Shown here: positions 23,996-36,880 of the stretch, piece by piece
How positions within the stretch are numbered: position 1 is the stretch's first letter
How the letters are laid out: every line of letters begins with the position of its first letter
Assembly (NCBI GenBank): GCA_051294375.1
Contig: CM119267.1
Span: forward strand, 22,755,486-22,819,485
Direction of reading: 5' to 3'
Origin: Paraspadella gotoi
Taxonomy: Eukaryota; Chaetognatha
DNA length: 64,000 nucleotides
Made by a program: the position numbers and the translations under genes
Notes under the pieces: model-generated
What the model was told of the DNA's origin: nothing
Seen by the model: only the letters and a program-made list of their open reading frames with translations
The model's database searches: none

Positions 23996-26900
23996 AGATT
24001 AGATTAGATTAGATTTAGATTTTATTCAGAAAGGACGGGCCGGGGAAGGCCATGGTTCGCAGTTAAAATAATCACAGGACAAAGTTTACAATAATCACAG
24101 CATAACGAGAACAATAGTATCATCGGAAACAAGTATTACGCACCAAACAGGGTGAAAATGAATTTTTCAATCCATTTCTAAATCCGTATCCTTTTACTGT
24201 AGTCTGTAATTTAATATTTTCATAACTCTTTTCAAATACAAACAGTATCCTATATCAAAGAAAACAGAGTTAAATCTTAAGTTTTTAGAACAGAACAAAA
24301 AAAATTTTTACAAAGGAAAATTATTAGGTACTTCACTTAAAAAAATTCGAAGGGACTATGTTGCGCCTTCTGCTCGCCCTAAAATCGTTCATGTTTCAAT
24401 GTATTTAGGTGAAAGGGCGTTTTTTCAATCAAACCTCGCATTTTGCAAATGTGCCCTCTTAATTATTCTTAATCGCCAATGGTTCTAACCCATAATAATT
24501 CCAAAACTAAGAAATTTGACATTGATCTTGGTAATTAGATATACTTTTTAAAAATCTAAATTCAACTAGTCCTAATTTTATTCATTAGAGAGTTAGAAAT
24601 AGTACAAAAACAGCACATGCTATACTTCTAACAGTGAAATGAACGAATACCTTATAAAGTTCTAACATATTTACTACTCAGATATTTATATTTAAATCGT
24701 AATTTGGACAATTACTCACATCTCTGTATCATACGTTTACAGTAAATTATTAATGTGAGTATTTCCACTTGTAGTTTACTAACTCGAAGGTTAACGCGCT
24801 TAAAAAAATTGCTTCCTGAACAATCCCTCGATTTACCCCAGAATAATTCTCAAGTCCAGACTACCGAACAACGCCTCTTCGTCGTCCTTGAAAAAATAAT
24901 TAATTTTGACATTTATCGGAGCTATTTAGGCCCGCATTTACTGCACCACCTCTGGATCCGCATCATTGTCCTCTTCCATTTCAAATTACACAACTCAAGA
25001 CACTTTCTGTAACCCAGGGTTTGCCGTTATTCATCGCAAATTGACTATTCTCTACTATCTTTGCGGACCTTATTGGTGATATCGAATACATAAATAGAGA
25101 AGAGGTCCGGTGATATAATTCCTCCATTTGCGCGACAACCACAAGACATGTAGATTTTTCTCGAGTTACAATCTCCGATCTTAACTGTAACAAATCTATT
25201 GTAAGATACGAGTCCAATTAGTCGAATGAGGCTGTCTGGAAGCCCACTATCCTTCATCTTTAATAATCAAACCATTCATGCCAAACTCGTGTTTAAAGGG
25301 CATCTTCCACATCTGAAAGATTGCAACTGTTATTTCTACTTTTTGAAACCCTCTGCGTTAATATCTTCCGACAATCTAAGTCAAGTGTTCCTGAGTGGAT
25401 ATCGACCTCGACAGAACTGCTTGAATAGGGTTTTTATATTTTGAGTTCATATGCCTTCAGATTGAATCCCGGATTAAAGCGTTCTATAATTTACCAACGC
25501 AGCTCAAGAGACTAATTGGTCAAATTCCTTTCACGGAGTTTGCGTTCCCCTTTTTTGAATCATATTTATGACTGGCATTTCTCCATTTCTTAGGGAAATA
25601 GTTTTAGTTTCGAAAGCTGACTTGCATAATAACATGTAATCCCTTTTGAAAACTCCGGATTTTAGTCTTCTCAGTTGGGAATGGGTAATCCCGTCCTCCC
25701 CTTGGGGCTGAGTTTTCTTTCAGTCTTTCCCCACCACCTTCGAAAAGTTATTTCCAGTCTGGACGGGAAATAATAAGAAGATTCATCTTCGTCAGGGTTC
25801 GTTTGTACCTCTAAAAAGATCGGCCTTGATTTTTAATTTCGTCTTTAAAACTTATCGTTCGAAGTAAGGGTTTTGCTGGAAAGGCGATGAAACAATTCCA
25901 TTTTCTTTGCAAAAGCCTCACGGCCTCTCTCATTAGTCTCAATAGAATGCCAAGGTGATTACACAATTTCGGAGTAGTCGGTTGGAATCTTTCCTTTCCC
26001 CATCATCTTATTAATACAGTTCCCACTTTCTTCTTTGAATCCTTAATTAAATTTAGTTTCATGAGCCTTAATTTCGAAATATTTTTCCGTGTCTTTTTAT
26101 TAGATTTCTAACTTCTCGAATAACCTATTTAAAACTGGTTTTATACTCTCCCGAAGCACTCCATTTATATTCTGCTTCTTCTCATTTTTAAAAAAGAAAG
26201 AAATCTGCGTGTCGGATTAGTTTCTTTGTTTCATAACTTAGCTTAATTTTTCCTTTGTTTATTTCGACTTCTTCTGCTCGAATTATTATAAGCTCTCTTG
26301 ATTTCCTTATACCATAGTTCTATAAGCTTCCTCAATTTCATTCTCACTATTTTAGTAATTCTTCTCGAAATAAACGATTCGATGCGGTCTCGCTTTTATT
26401 CTCAAGTTCTTTACCAAATTTCTCCCAGTTAATCCTTTTTATTCCTCTGCTGTTCTATTTAACGGCATATTCAGGTTCATCTCCTAAACTAATGTGGTCG
26501 CTACCCACATGTTTCTCACACCTCCAACTACTAATCATATCGGAGAGAGTTAAAAAAGTCCCTATACAAAGGTCAAGGATATTTTCACTTCCGTCGAAGC
26601 CTGATATGTATTTACATTGTATCTTTATTCCCTCAAGTGTTATAGTCATTAAAGTACTTTAGAGTTTTTGCTCCGTTTGGTGTTTTTGTAATCCTTTGAG
26701 CCCCATTGCTCATTTTGGCGAGTTTAGATCTCCTATTATAAATTCTTTAAGTTCTCTCCCTTTGCTTCTTAAGATTAACAAACTTATTCAAATATCTTCT
26801 TTATTAAATTGCCCATCCTTGGTTCCTTAGTATACATTTAAAATCTTAATTTTTAGTATCACCTCTGTCAATCACCACGGCAATATATTCGATCTCCAAA

Positions 26901-29210
26901 CTCAGTTTTCTAAATCTACTGATTAAAATTCCCAGTTTTTCCGGGACCTTAAACAAATTACTCCGCCGCTCCTCTAGTAAAGTGCTTCCCTTATTAAAAT
27001 TTTATATTTTTAAATATATTGCAATCAAGATTCAACAACGATCTTCTGTGTCATTCATCAATTACTAAAGGTAAGTTATTGTAAATGATAAATAAGATCT
27101 ACGTAATTCAACATAATCTAGAAGGGGTTTCACATATTGGTTCACCTGAACAATAGTCGATCCCTATCAGTGTCAATCCATCGTTTGGTTTCCTCTGTCA
27201 TTGTTGTTTAGCTGTCATCTTTTCTGTTGCTTCTTCGGTATGTTAATTCTCGCCACTGCTTCGCATTGTGTCGGACATCCTCTCTGGTGTGCAGTACAGT
27301 CTGCTGGGCTCGATAAACGTCCTCTCGAAAGTCGTCCCGATTTCCTCAGAGGGTTTATGAACGGATTCTTCAATCCTGAGGGTATTTGGTTTTGACGAAA
27401 TAACTTCCTCTTCCGTTTCTTGTCCTCGCCCTCTTTTGTAGGTCCTCAGCGCTGTTCCTCGGCGAGAGTCCTCAATTATCCGTTAATGGATACAAACGGA
27501 TGAGTTTCCGCTCACTCCACGATGCTTTCAACCTTTCTTCCAAGGATTAAAATACCATTTGAGGGTGCAGTCTCCGTTTGGTTCGGTCGTCTGGATATGT
27601 TGGTCCCTCCAGGGTCTCCTGGAGCTACAAAGTTGTGTCCGTGCATTGTATTCCCCTTCTCGGTTATGAGACAATCCCATTCGATCGAATTCCTAAAAAT
27701 TTCGTTGTAATTCTTTGATTAATTTTTCGCCCTCGTCCACAAAGGGCCCACAAATTCTTTCTAGCCATTAGACATGATATTATTAACCTAAATCATATTT
27801 TCCCACCTTAATATGAATTTCTTGTGCGTCCTCATCTTTTGGTTTGACCCCTTTTTTGCAGTCGCATGATACCGGGCCTCTTTAGCATTGTCGCGCATCT
27901 AATTCATGAAGAATCCTGCCACCGGGGAAGACAACTCTTTCCACGAAGATTTATATTCGTTAGTCTCACAATTTCGATCCTCACTTCCGCCTGAGGACTG
28001 CCTCAGCATAAGATCTTCGACCGTTTTCACCCTGATTTTCTTTTGAACCGATATGCCGTTGCGTTTGTTTGGACTTGCTCCGTTTTCTTGCTTCTTTGAA
28101 GCTACGACATCCTTGGTAAGACGCTTATGATTACCCCCGCAGTTGCTGCATCTTAGGCTTCGTTTCCTTTCCGCTTTGCATTTCCGAATGGTGGTGAGAT
28201 CCCCGCATTTGACACAAGTATTTGTTGTCGCTTGCAATTATTCGCTCGATAACCGAATCTTCTGACATTTAAAACATTGAATCACCGTATTTGAGATAAA
28301 ATCAGTGCACATTGTGAACTTTATAAAATGCCGTGAAATTCCTCGATAGAATCTTAATCTTTTTCTTGTTTCGAGGTTAAACTGACCTTGATATTTCCAG
28401 CTATCCACCTCGGCGTTCGCTGCTGGGAGTCTTAGAACTATCAACTGGATAGTATCCTTTATTGGGCCGCTAAATGCCTCCGTAATTTTCTCTGTTGTAA
28501 TTGATGGATGAACCCCTTAAGGAGGATGTCTTGTCTTATTGCTCTTTCGACAGGGAGTTTCTTTCAGGTTTATAAGGATTCTGCTTCCCACGCAGTTCGG
28601 CCTGGAAGAAGACATTAAAAGCCGCTTTGAGCATCCTGTGCTATTAAAATAACTTCTCCCCTTTTAGTGATCTTTTAATTCTCTTCAACAACAGCATCGT
28701 CTCCTTTTATATTTTTCAACCAATTCGATACTTTCATTCTAATTCTCTGACCTCCTTCGGATATTCCCGTCGAGCATTATCGATTCTCATTTTGCCGCCC
28801 GTCGGAGTTCCTGCTGTTTGCGAAGTGGTGGCCCTTAGGGTTGTAGGTTCCTCCGATGTTGTTCACCTCCGGGCCCGTCGTGGTTGACCTCGCAGTCTGT
28901 GTGCCCCGCCGATCGTAGCTGTCGGTCCATTTCCCACCTCTATGACTTGATCCCGTCACCTTTCGCCAGGTCTTCTATGTTCTTTTTCGAGGGACGCCTT
29001 CTGGTGCTTTTCAATCGGAATAGAATTGTTCGATATTGTCGGACCAAATTCTCTGTTTTGAACTTGTCTGATGCAAATATTTGATATGAATCACGTTCTT
29101 TCTGTTGTGGAGCAGCCATCTTATTTTTCACCAAGCCAAGGCCTCCCGGCCCGAGCCCTAAGTGGTATCACTCACACCAGCAAAGTAGTTTTTTCTTTCT
29201 AGTGTTTTTG
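23996..29210 (-). mobile_element. Decayed non-LTR retrotransposon (Jockey/CR1-like LINE)
   Basis: Read on the minus strand, about 5.2 kb. The 5' part (28.9-29.1 kb) has an ORF1 start (MVKNKMAAPQQKERD). ORF1 zinc knuckles follow: CFKCQK near 28250-28285, CVKCGD near 28200 and CSNCGGNHKR near 28115-28160. An endonuclease C-terminus appears as ILDLCIG...GSDHISL (26.48-26.60 kb). Reverse transcriptase motifs follow: PISLLSCVGKLIER and STQEHLT (25.4-25.5 kb), GGIISPDLFSIYV (25.05-25.26 kb) and KCQLIIFSRTTKRR (24.9 kb). Frames are broken by many stops and shifts, so it is inactive, though some shifts may be sequencing noise. The 3' end carries AATAAA and four to five ATCTA-type repeats (23996-24026), typical of LINEs ending in short tandem repeats rather than poly(A). 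The 5' end is approximate. Confidence 0.85.
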
Positions 29211-30145
29211 AAGGTTTAACGATGTATTCTTATTTCAATCAGCTTCAATTTTCCACTTCGTATAAACACTTTCCACCCCAGGTAGAATCCGGGGGGAAAA
29301 AGACTTATAAAATTCGTGAAGATTACCGGAAATCTCGATAAATTTGATAAATTCGATAAATGTCAAGAGGGGAAGCGATCTGAGGAAATCGTTTATAACT
29401 TGCCTATAGTTTGTTGCTCATTTGTTAAAAATCAAATCTAAGCGACTACTGGCGCCGCCATTTTGTTTTTAAAGAAATGTTATAAACTATAAGGAATAAA
29501 TGACATGATAAGTAAGTTCCTTGTTTAACCGGAATTTTGATATCCATATCTATGGTTTTTTTTCTAGTCGTTTTTTTAATAAAAAAAATATTACTCATAT
29601 TTTATTTTTTTAAAAATATTACAATAAGAGATAGAGACATCTTTTGAGAGTCGGTAAACATTAAGGAAAAACCCCAGAGAGACGAGTCACGTGATCATCG
29701 GGGGAAATCGCATGAAATAATAGAACCGCGATTTGTTTAGTCTTCTCTACTTTGGATTAAAGAGAGGGAGAGGGAGGGAGAGAATAAAAGAGCAAAAAGA
29801 ATTATGGGTTGGGTGGAGGTAGGGAAGTTGAGAGAGCGAGAGATAGAGAGATGGAGAGATAGAAAAGAAGAGATGGAGGGATTGAGGGTTGGATAGATCG
29901 AAAGACGGATAGAGAAAAGAGAATATAAGGGTCAGGAAGATAGAGACAGATGAAGATGTAGATATTTTAATATTTTGTACCATTAAACATTTAATATTTT
30001 TATATTTTGACCTCTTGATAATTTCTTCTCTTTTTCGATCTCTTCGCGTTTCGATTTTTCACTTTCACTTTCTTTTTCACTTTCGCCTTTTCTCTCCTTT
30101 CAGTCTCTCGGTTTCTGAGAAGAAGATTTTTATCGAAACACCTGA
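29211..30145. other. Intergenic, purine-rich stretch, nothing recognisable
   Basis: AT-rich sequence, with an AG-rich low-complexity segment at about 29758-29960. No gene seen. Confidence 0.5.
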
Positions 30146-30170
30146 NNNNNNNNNNNNNNNNNNNNNNNNN
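30146..30170. other. Assembly gap (25 N)
   Basis: Twenty-five N, lying just left of the duplicated 9-kb block. Confidence 0.95.
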
Positions 30171-30185
30171 TGCTTATTTCTTTCC

Positions 30186-30261
<76 letters not shown>

Positions 30262-30321
30262 GACGTAAAAAATGTATGACTTTGAACGCGTCTCCTCCGG
30301 CTTTCGGTAAACAGACCATAC
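30171..30321. repeat. (CT)n microsatellite beside the gap
   Basis: CT dinucleotide tract from about 30187 to 30254, then a short unique stretch leading into duplicated block A. Confidence 0.85.
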
Positions 30322-30835
30322 GCTCTCAACTGCTGGTTAAGCATTCATAATTCAAATCGTGCAAATATTATTTTTCACTGAACATACACACTTTCATAAA
30401 AATATCCATAACTTTGAGGAACTATGTATCAGTATCGATATCATAGCCTATCCTGGGTCAGGGGCAAAGAGCTTATTTATAGAATGAATGTGTACAATTT
30501 TAAAAGATTGAATCGCACTAAATAGTTAAATAGTAAAAAATGTTAACTATTTAGCTCAGCTTGAAATCTGTTTTAGGAAGACCCGCCTTTTGATCATTTT
30601 ATTCTTTGCCATCGAATTGAAAAATAGCAAAACATCTTTTACTTTTTGGGCTAAGATAAAAAAACAAAACGGGAGTAAAAAATTTGTTTTTTTAAATTTT
30701 GATTGAAAAACATGTTTTTTCTTTGGGCATTTTGTTCTTCCCTTTTTTTAAGGGACAAAAGAATGAAAATATTTCCTCGCACGATTCAATATTCATCCTC
30801 AAGGCTCATCTCTCTCTCTCTCTCTCTCTCTCTCC

Positions 30836-30875
<40 letters not shown>

Positions 30876-31712
30876 TTGAACTTTATGTTTAAACAAGAAA
30901 TTTAGTTTATTCCAAACTCTTTCTTTCCTTTTCCGAACCGATTCAAGGAGTCACAAAAAATGCCCATTAACAATTTTCAAACGGTAATACCAGCCAGCTC
31001 TCTAGCGCCCCCCATTTCCCCCTGGCAAAAAAAAAAAAAAAAGCAAAAGAAGAAAAAAAATAACCGCTTCCTGCTTTTTTTCGGTCGTGAAAAGTTTTAG
31101 CCGATCGCGAACAAAGTTTTAGCCGATCGGTGAACTATCATCACTTTTTTAACTTCCAGATCCCGGGTTTCGAAAAAGAGGTTCAGGTCAAACCTGCCAA
31201 GGATCTTCGGGAACGAACCCCAGCCTTCTCGACCTGGCATCTCTCTCTCTCTCATCTCTCTCTCCGTTCTCCACCCTCCTCTCTCTCTTCTCTCTCTCTC
31301 TCTCTCTCTCTCAATCTCTGTCTTCTCTCTCTCTCCCACTGCCTCCCCCCATCTCTCTCTCATCCCTTTCATTTAAACATCCTACTCAGAGTCCTAAAGA
31401 ATATTTATAATTTAAAAAGAAAAAACCTCCAAAATTTTGCCCGCTAATTTTTATCAACTTTTTAAAATTTTTAATTTTTTTTTTAAAAGGAAGCTTAAAA
31501 TTTAAACAGAGTTTATTACCGTCATGTTATGCATCAGTGTTGTGTTTACGACACTTACGGGTATACGCGGTTTTACGACAAAAGTTGAGTCTGATTTGAA
31601 CAGAATAAAAAATAGGAAGCGGTTTTGACTCCTCCTTCACAAAAGATTCATTCGTTCCTTCTCGTTCACGTTCACGCAACTCATCACTCCGCTTATTTAT
31701 CTGATTCCTCAC

Positions 31713-31898
31713 AGCAGGAGGCCAGCATGCCGCAACTGGGCATACCCCATTTCCCTCGATAATAAGTATTATCAAAAAAGCAGCTGCTCATTCTGCTTCG
31801 TCTCCTGGGATCGCGGTTGCTCGGCTCCTGCGACTTCCTGTATTTTGCTCCGGTTCCCTCGCTGACCCACTTTGACCATTTCCAATATTCAACTTTCA
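31713..31898 (-). CDS. Possible exon, WSKW-containing (copy A)
   Basis: Acceptor CCTGCAG and donor GTGAGG bound 186 bases. The frame reads YWKWSKWVSEGTGAKYR, then RRRSRMSSCFFDNTYYRGKW and GMPSCGM. The W-S-x-W...R spacing recalls the start of a thrombospondin type 1 repeat, but the usual Cys is absent. The core is kept in copy B (40829-41017). No partner exon was assigned. Confidence 0.3.
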
Positions 31899-33217
31899 CT
31901 GCAGGACTTAATAGATCTTTAAATTAATTCCCGAATGCAAACTTTTTAAAGTTAATCTAAAATTAAGATATCCATTTTCTTTCCATTCCCATGCTTAACA
32001 TTAAAGTTAATTTTTAAATTATGCAAAAAATTAATTGCTAAGTGTCGTTTTGTTTTCAAACCGATAAAACCCCCAAAAAAATTGTTATTTTTATTTTAAA
32101 CGTGTTAAACTTTTCGAAACATGGACCGAGTTTTTTAAATATTAATGGTGCAAACTTCTCTTTGAATTAAAAAAAAAAAAAAGAATTAGACCGAAAAAGT
32201 TTTCTTGTATAAAAACTCATTACACTAACATCGAAATACGATTGAAGATTTGAGGCTCATCTCTATAAGTTTTAAATACGTCTTAGTAAACTATGTATCA
32301 GTGAATTCAAAACGATATCACTGAATCACGAATTGGCTTAATCACGTTTCGAAGCCGATAAACCCCACTCCAAAATTTATCCAGAACTAGATCATAGTAT
32401 TATTTTACGCAATCAATCCAAAATAAAGTAGTAATTGAAATTCCATAGTTTTCGTCTGCTCGCGGTTTAATTAAACTCGTAATTTTCTTCGCATAACTAA
32501 ACCAAAAAAAAAGTAAATGAGTTCGTCCGAATTCGCCGAAATTCTTCCTTCGATTCAATTACGGGATTTAAGAATCAGAGTTTTTTCACGTTTTTTTTTT
32601 AAATAATTTTTTAAAACGTTCTTTCAAACCTCGACACAGAAGATCGACATTCTTCAAGTCCTGAGCTATTCATATAAATATACTAATCATACTTTTATAA
32701 TCGACGCCCTGTGGCTGGTAACGCGTTATTACCATTTCAAACCTGCGCCCGGAAGAAAATTTAAAAAATGTGAATTGTAAACGTGATTTGTGAACGAAAA
32801 CAAAAAGAAGAAATTCGCGCTCATTGACTTGAGTTTTGCATCGGACTTTGAGCAAATCCAAGTGACAGTGAGAAACGATTTGAGTGAAGGAGAAAATGGG
32901 GGGGGGGGCCGTGATGGATTCACGTGTTTGGAGAAAAGAGCGAAAGAAAATATTAACTATCGTTACAATAAATATTGATTCATAAACAACGCTTAACATG
33001 TTTAAAGTAGGCGTGACAATGTCGTTCGCGTACATTTACCACATTAATCATTTAACAATTAATAAACCGATTTAGTTTACATAAACACACAAGTATCATT
33101 GTACAGTCTATCTCGTTTTCTTTTACTTTTTAGCGACACGTTTCCTCCCCAAAAATTGGCGATAACAAAATAATAAACAATTAATTTAAAAACTAACAAA
33201 AGCAACGAGAACCTTAC

Positions 33218-33410
33218 CTGGTGACGAGGAGAGGTTTCCGACGACGACGTCGACGAAACCGGAAGATGCGTTCCGACTCCGAAGGCGGACGTCGACGCCC
33301 CGGAGATATCCTCGACGCGGGATCCGAAGTCCGCGATCCGCTTTCGTCTTCGACGTCGTCGACACACCGCGGAACACTCCGAGGGGTCGTACGACCGAAG
33401 GTGGCGCCAT
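33218..33410 (-). CDS. Possible first coding exon (copy A)
   Basis: GC-rich island in AT-rich surroundings, from an ATG (MAP) to a CAG/GTAAGG donor. All three frames are open because the stretch lacks A/T-rich stops, so coding is not proven. Reading the two copies together favours a frame with GVFRGVDDVEDEADRGLPDP. It could equally be a 5'UTR or CpG-rich promoter. Confidence 0.25.
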
Positions 33411-33788
33411 GAGGACGGTGGGGGTGGTGGGGATGGGGGGTAGAGTGGACGGAGAAGTTCGTTTAAAGGGGGGAAAGTTGGGGGGGGGGTATTTAGACGC
33501 CCAGGCAAAAAGGGGGGGGATAGAGCGACGACGATTAGATGATCAAATCTCAGAGTTTCTTCGTTTTTTCTTTTCTAAATTAAATTTGATTTAATATTAT
33601 TCGCGAAGGTCGCGAGTTCGTAGGATGAATTTATTTTATTTTTTTTTCAGTAATTTTTTCAAACGAGAACTTTTTAGCCCCGTGAGACGGTAGTGACGAT
33701 GTGTTTTTGTCTCTTTGATCACAATGGAGCCTTCGAGAAGTTTTCTTTTTGAAAACAAATAAATAGTAAACAATAAGCTCAGTAATAC

Positions 33789-33892
33789 TGTAGTCGGCAT
33801 TGCATAAGTGATCCCGGTATAAGCATGATGCCTTCAGTCGTGTACGGCTGGATCATTGAGAATATCATCAGCTCCATGATCATGTACCTACC
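33789..33892 (+). repeat. Dispersed repeat, copy 2 (within block A)
   Basis: Counterpart of 42950-43058; same family as 10009-10122 in the collagen intron. Confidence 0.6.
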
Positions 33893-35487
33893 GCCGGGAA
33901 GCGTGAAGACAGAGCGCTTTACACGCTATACTAACATAGTCTTATTAAAATATTTTTATTTCTTATATACTTTATTAAAAGGTTCTTTTATTTTAAGCTG
34001 ACTAATTATGAGATATTTGAAATTTTAGTTATTTAGTATTTTAATTCTAATTAATTTGCCTTTTCCCTTTCCATTTTTTTCAGCCCTTAGTCTTAAAGGG
34101 AAAAGTAAAGTTAAAGTTTCCTTACAAAACAGTAAAAAAAATTTGGGAACGGTTTTTAAGCGAGTTTAATTTTGCTTAAATCATTAACCGATAAAAAAAT
34201 GTCTCTCCCTTAGGAAAAGACAAATAAAAAAATATTAAAAAAAAAAACAGTTAACCTATGACCTTTGCACACTTTTTGTTCTAAAAAAAAAAGTTAACAA
34301 ACTAGTAAAAAAAATAATGCAAATAAACTTTAAAAAACACGGATTTTTTCCCTAAATTTTGTGAGGGAGCCTTCATTCCGTTAGACCTTCTTTCAAAACA
34401 TAAAAAAAAATAAATAAAAAACAAAGAAAAAAAGAAAGAAAAAAGGAATTTTTTTTTCTTCAACAAAGAAAGAAAACAATCAACTATTTTGTTACTTTTA
34501 TTTTGTTTTAAATCCTATTTTCGTCTTTTGGCGTTTGAACAGATCTCATTACACGAGAGGCGCGGCGATCAGCGTCCGGCTCGCCGTCTTTTGTTTTTTG
34601 TTCAAGTTCGTTATGTTTATATTTCCTTGTTACGTTTTCGGCGTCAGTCTCGCGGGGGGCTGTGCATCTCCAGATCGATGACGATCATCCCAACATCTCG
34701 CGGACGCCAAAGCACTGACGGCGAATCGCTGGAAAAAAATAAATGACCAAAAATTATGATATTTCCTTTAATTCTGAACACTTAAAATTAACTAGGAAAC
34801 AAGCGTCGTTTTTAAACAAAAACTCATTGTTGATCCTCCAAATTCCATGGCGTTTTGTTTTTTGTTGTTTTTTTTAGACAGAATAAGAACAAAAAAACAA
34901 AACAAAAAAGCTTGCTTTGGCGTCAAAAATCAGTCGAAACAAGTTTTGCCTTTCGATTTTATCAAATCCAAATAACGAGAGGAAAAATCCAATGAAAAAA
35001 GGAAAAAAAACAAGAATAACTTAACATTGAAAAAAAAGAAAGAGATTCTTGGAAAAAATTGAAATCCGCTCCACAACAGAGACGAAGGGGAAAAAAAATC
35101 TTTTTTTGAAAGTGAAGATGATTAAGAAAACTTTTTTGATCCGTGAGCAAATTGAAGGCAATAAGATGTGAGTGCTGGTTCATTTAAAAATAAAATATAA
35201 TTTAAAATGAAAGAATTGGATAATGAAACAAATGTAATACGTTATGGACGGACCCGGAATCTCGTAGATTTTAAAAATAGATTTTTAAAAAAAATCAGTT
35301 CTAGTCAACTAAGTGAAAAAAAAAAAAGAAATAAACAAAAACACAGAGACAAAAATATTTAAAATTTTTAAAAATGACGAAGATGCGAAAATCAAACGAC
35401 GCCGACGGTGATGAAAAAACTAATACAGAAGAACAACAAAATAACAACACGATCTATTTGATTCCCTGAAGGTTATTTCGCGGAAGA

Positions 35488-35528
<41 letters not shown>

Positions 35529-36844
35529 AGAGAAGAGAGAGAGAAGCATGTGGTTTTTGACGCGCCAATTCTCCAACATTTTCCGTCTTTGCAAAAGAGA
35601 AAAGCAGTTTGCAGTTGTTGTCATGTCTCAGCGAGCGCCGACAAAGGAGCCACACTCCGGATGTCGGCCGGCGGTCCTTTTATAATTCCGATATAATCAG
35701 AATTTTTGACGCGAGTGCTCCTTTTTTTCTGAACGGGGTTATTAATCCTGCCGTCCGTCGTCCGTTGTTGTTGTCGGTCGATAATTCGACGCTCTGTTCG
35801 CGAGATAAATCGCCAATCATACATTGGTGAGAAGAAAAAAAAAAAAAAAAAAAAATGAGTGAAGAAGGAGAAGAGAGAGAGAAGGGAGAGAAAGGGAGAA
35901 AGAGAGAGAGAGAGAGAGAAGAGAGAATGCACCCGAAATGTCAATCGGACAAAAAAAAAACCCCGGATCGTTAATAGGAAAAGAATTGGAGATGTGGAGA
36001 ATGACAGGGAAGAGAAGGCCGATCCGAGTGTCGAAAGTGGATGGTTGATGGCGTATAAGTAAAACTCCATTTGCCGAATATAGAGTTAAAAAATACAAAT
36101 TTAAAAAAAAAATATAAAACGAATACAACGGCAAAATTTATTTTGGTCGTCGTTTTATTTTTATTTTTTAATAAAAAAGATCAAAAATTAATCGAAATCT
36201 TTCGTTTTGAATCGGATCTTTCTATTAGTCCCCCCCTCCACCCCTCCCTGATCAAGCAATTTAACTTCTGTACAAAAAGGGTTTTTTTATGAAATTGAAA
36301 AGGTAAAATGTATATTTTTTTTAAACCTAAAAAATTACACCATAGTCTTTTAATTTTTACCAACTGCTTCAGTCCATAATTTTATTCTTTTTTTCTCTTT
36401 TTCTTCTCTCTATATCTCTCTCACTCTCTTTCGCCTTCTAAAAAAAATTAAATATAAAAAAAAACCAATAACTATTTTTATTTTAATAAAACCAATGCCA
36501 AAAAATTCTTTTTAATTTTTAAAAACGCGTCGGAAATATCGCGGGGACGAAAAGTTTTTGCGTCGACGGACGAGACGTCCGACGAGACGATCCGGGGATC
36601 CTGGAGGGAGGAGGAGGTAAGAAGAGGAAGAGGAAGAAGAAGGGGAGGAGGAGAGAAGAGGAATGAAAAAGAAGAGGAGGGGGAGGAAAAAGGTGGAGAA
36701 CGAAGGATGAAGACGAGGCATCCATAAGTTTTCGGGCAGGAATCTTCTTAAAGAGTACGAAATGGCGGTTAAAAACGAAATCTTAAAATGAATAAACAGA
36801 GAGAAGAAGAGAGAGAGAGAGAAGAAAGAGAGAGAGAGAGAGGA

Positions 36845-36880
<36 letters not shown>

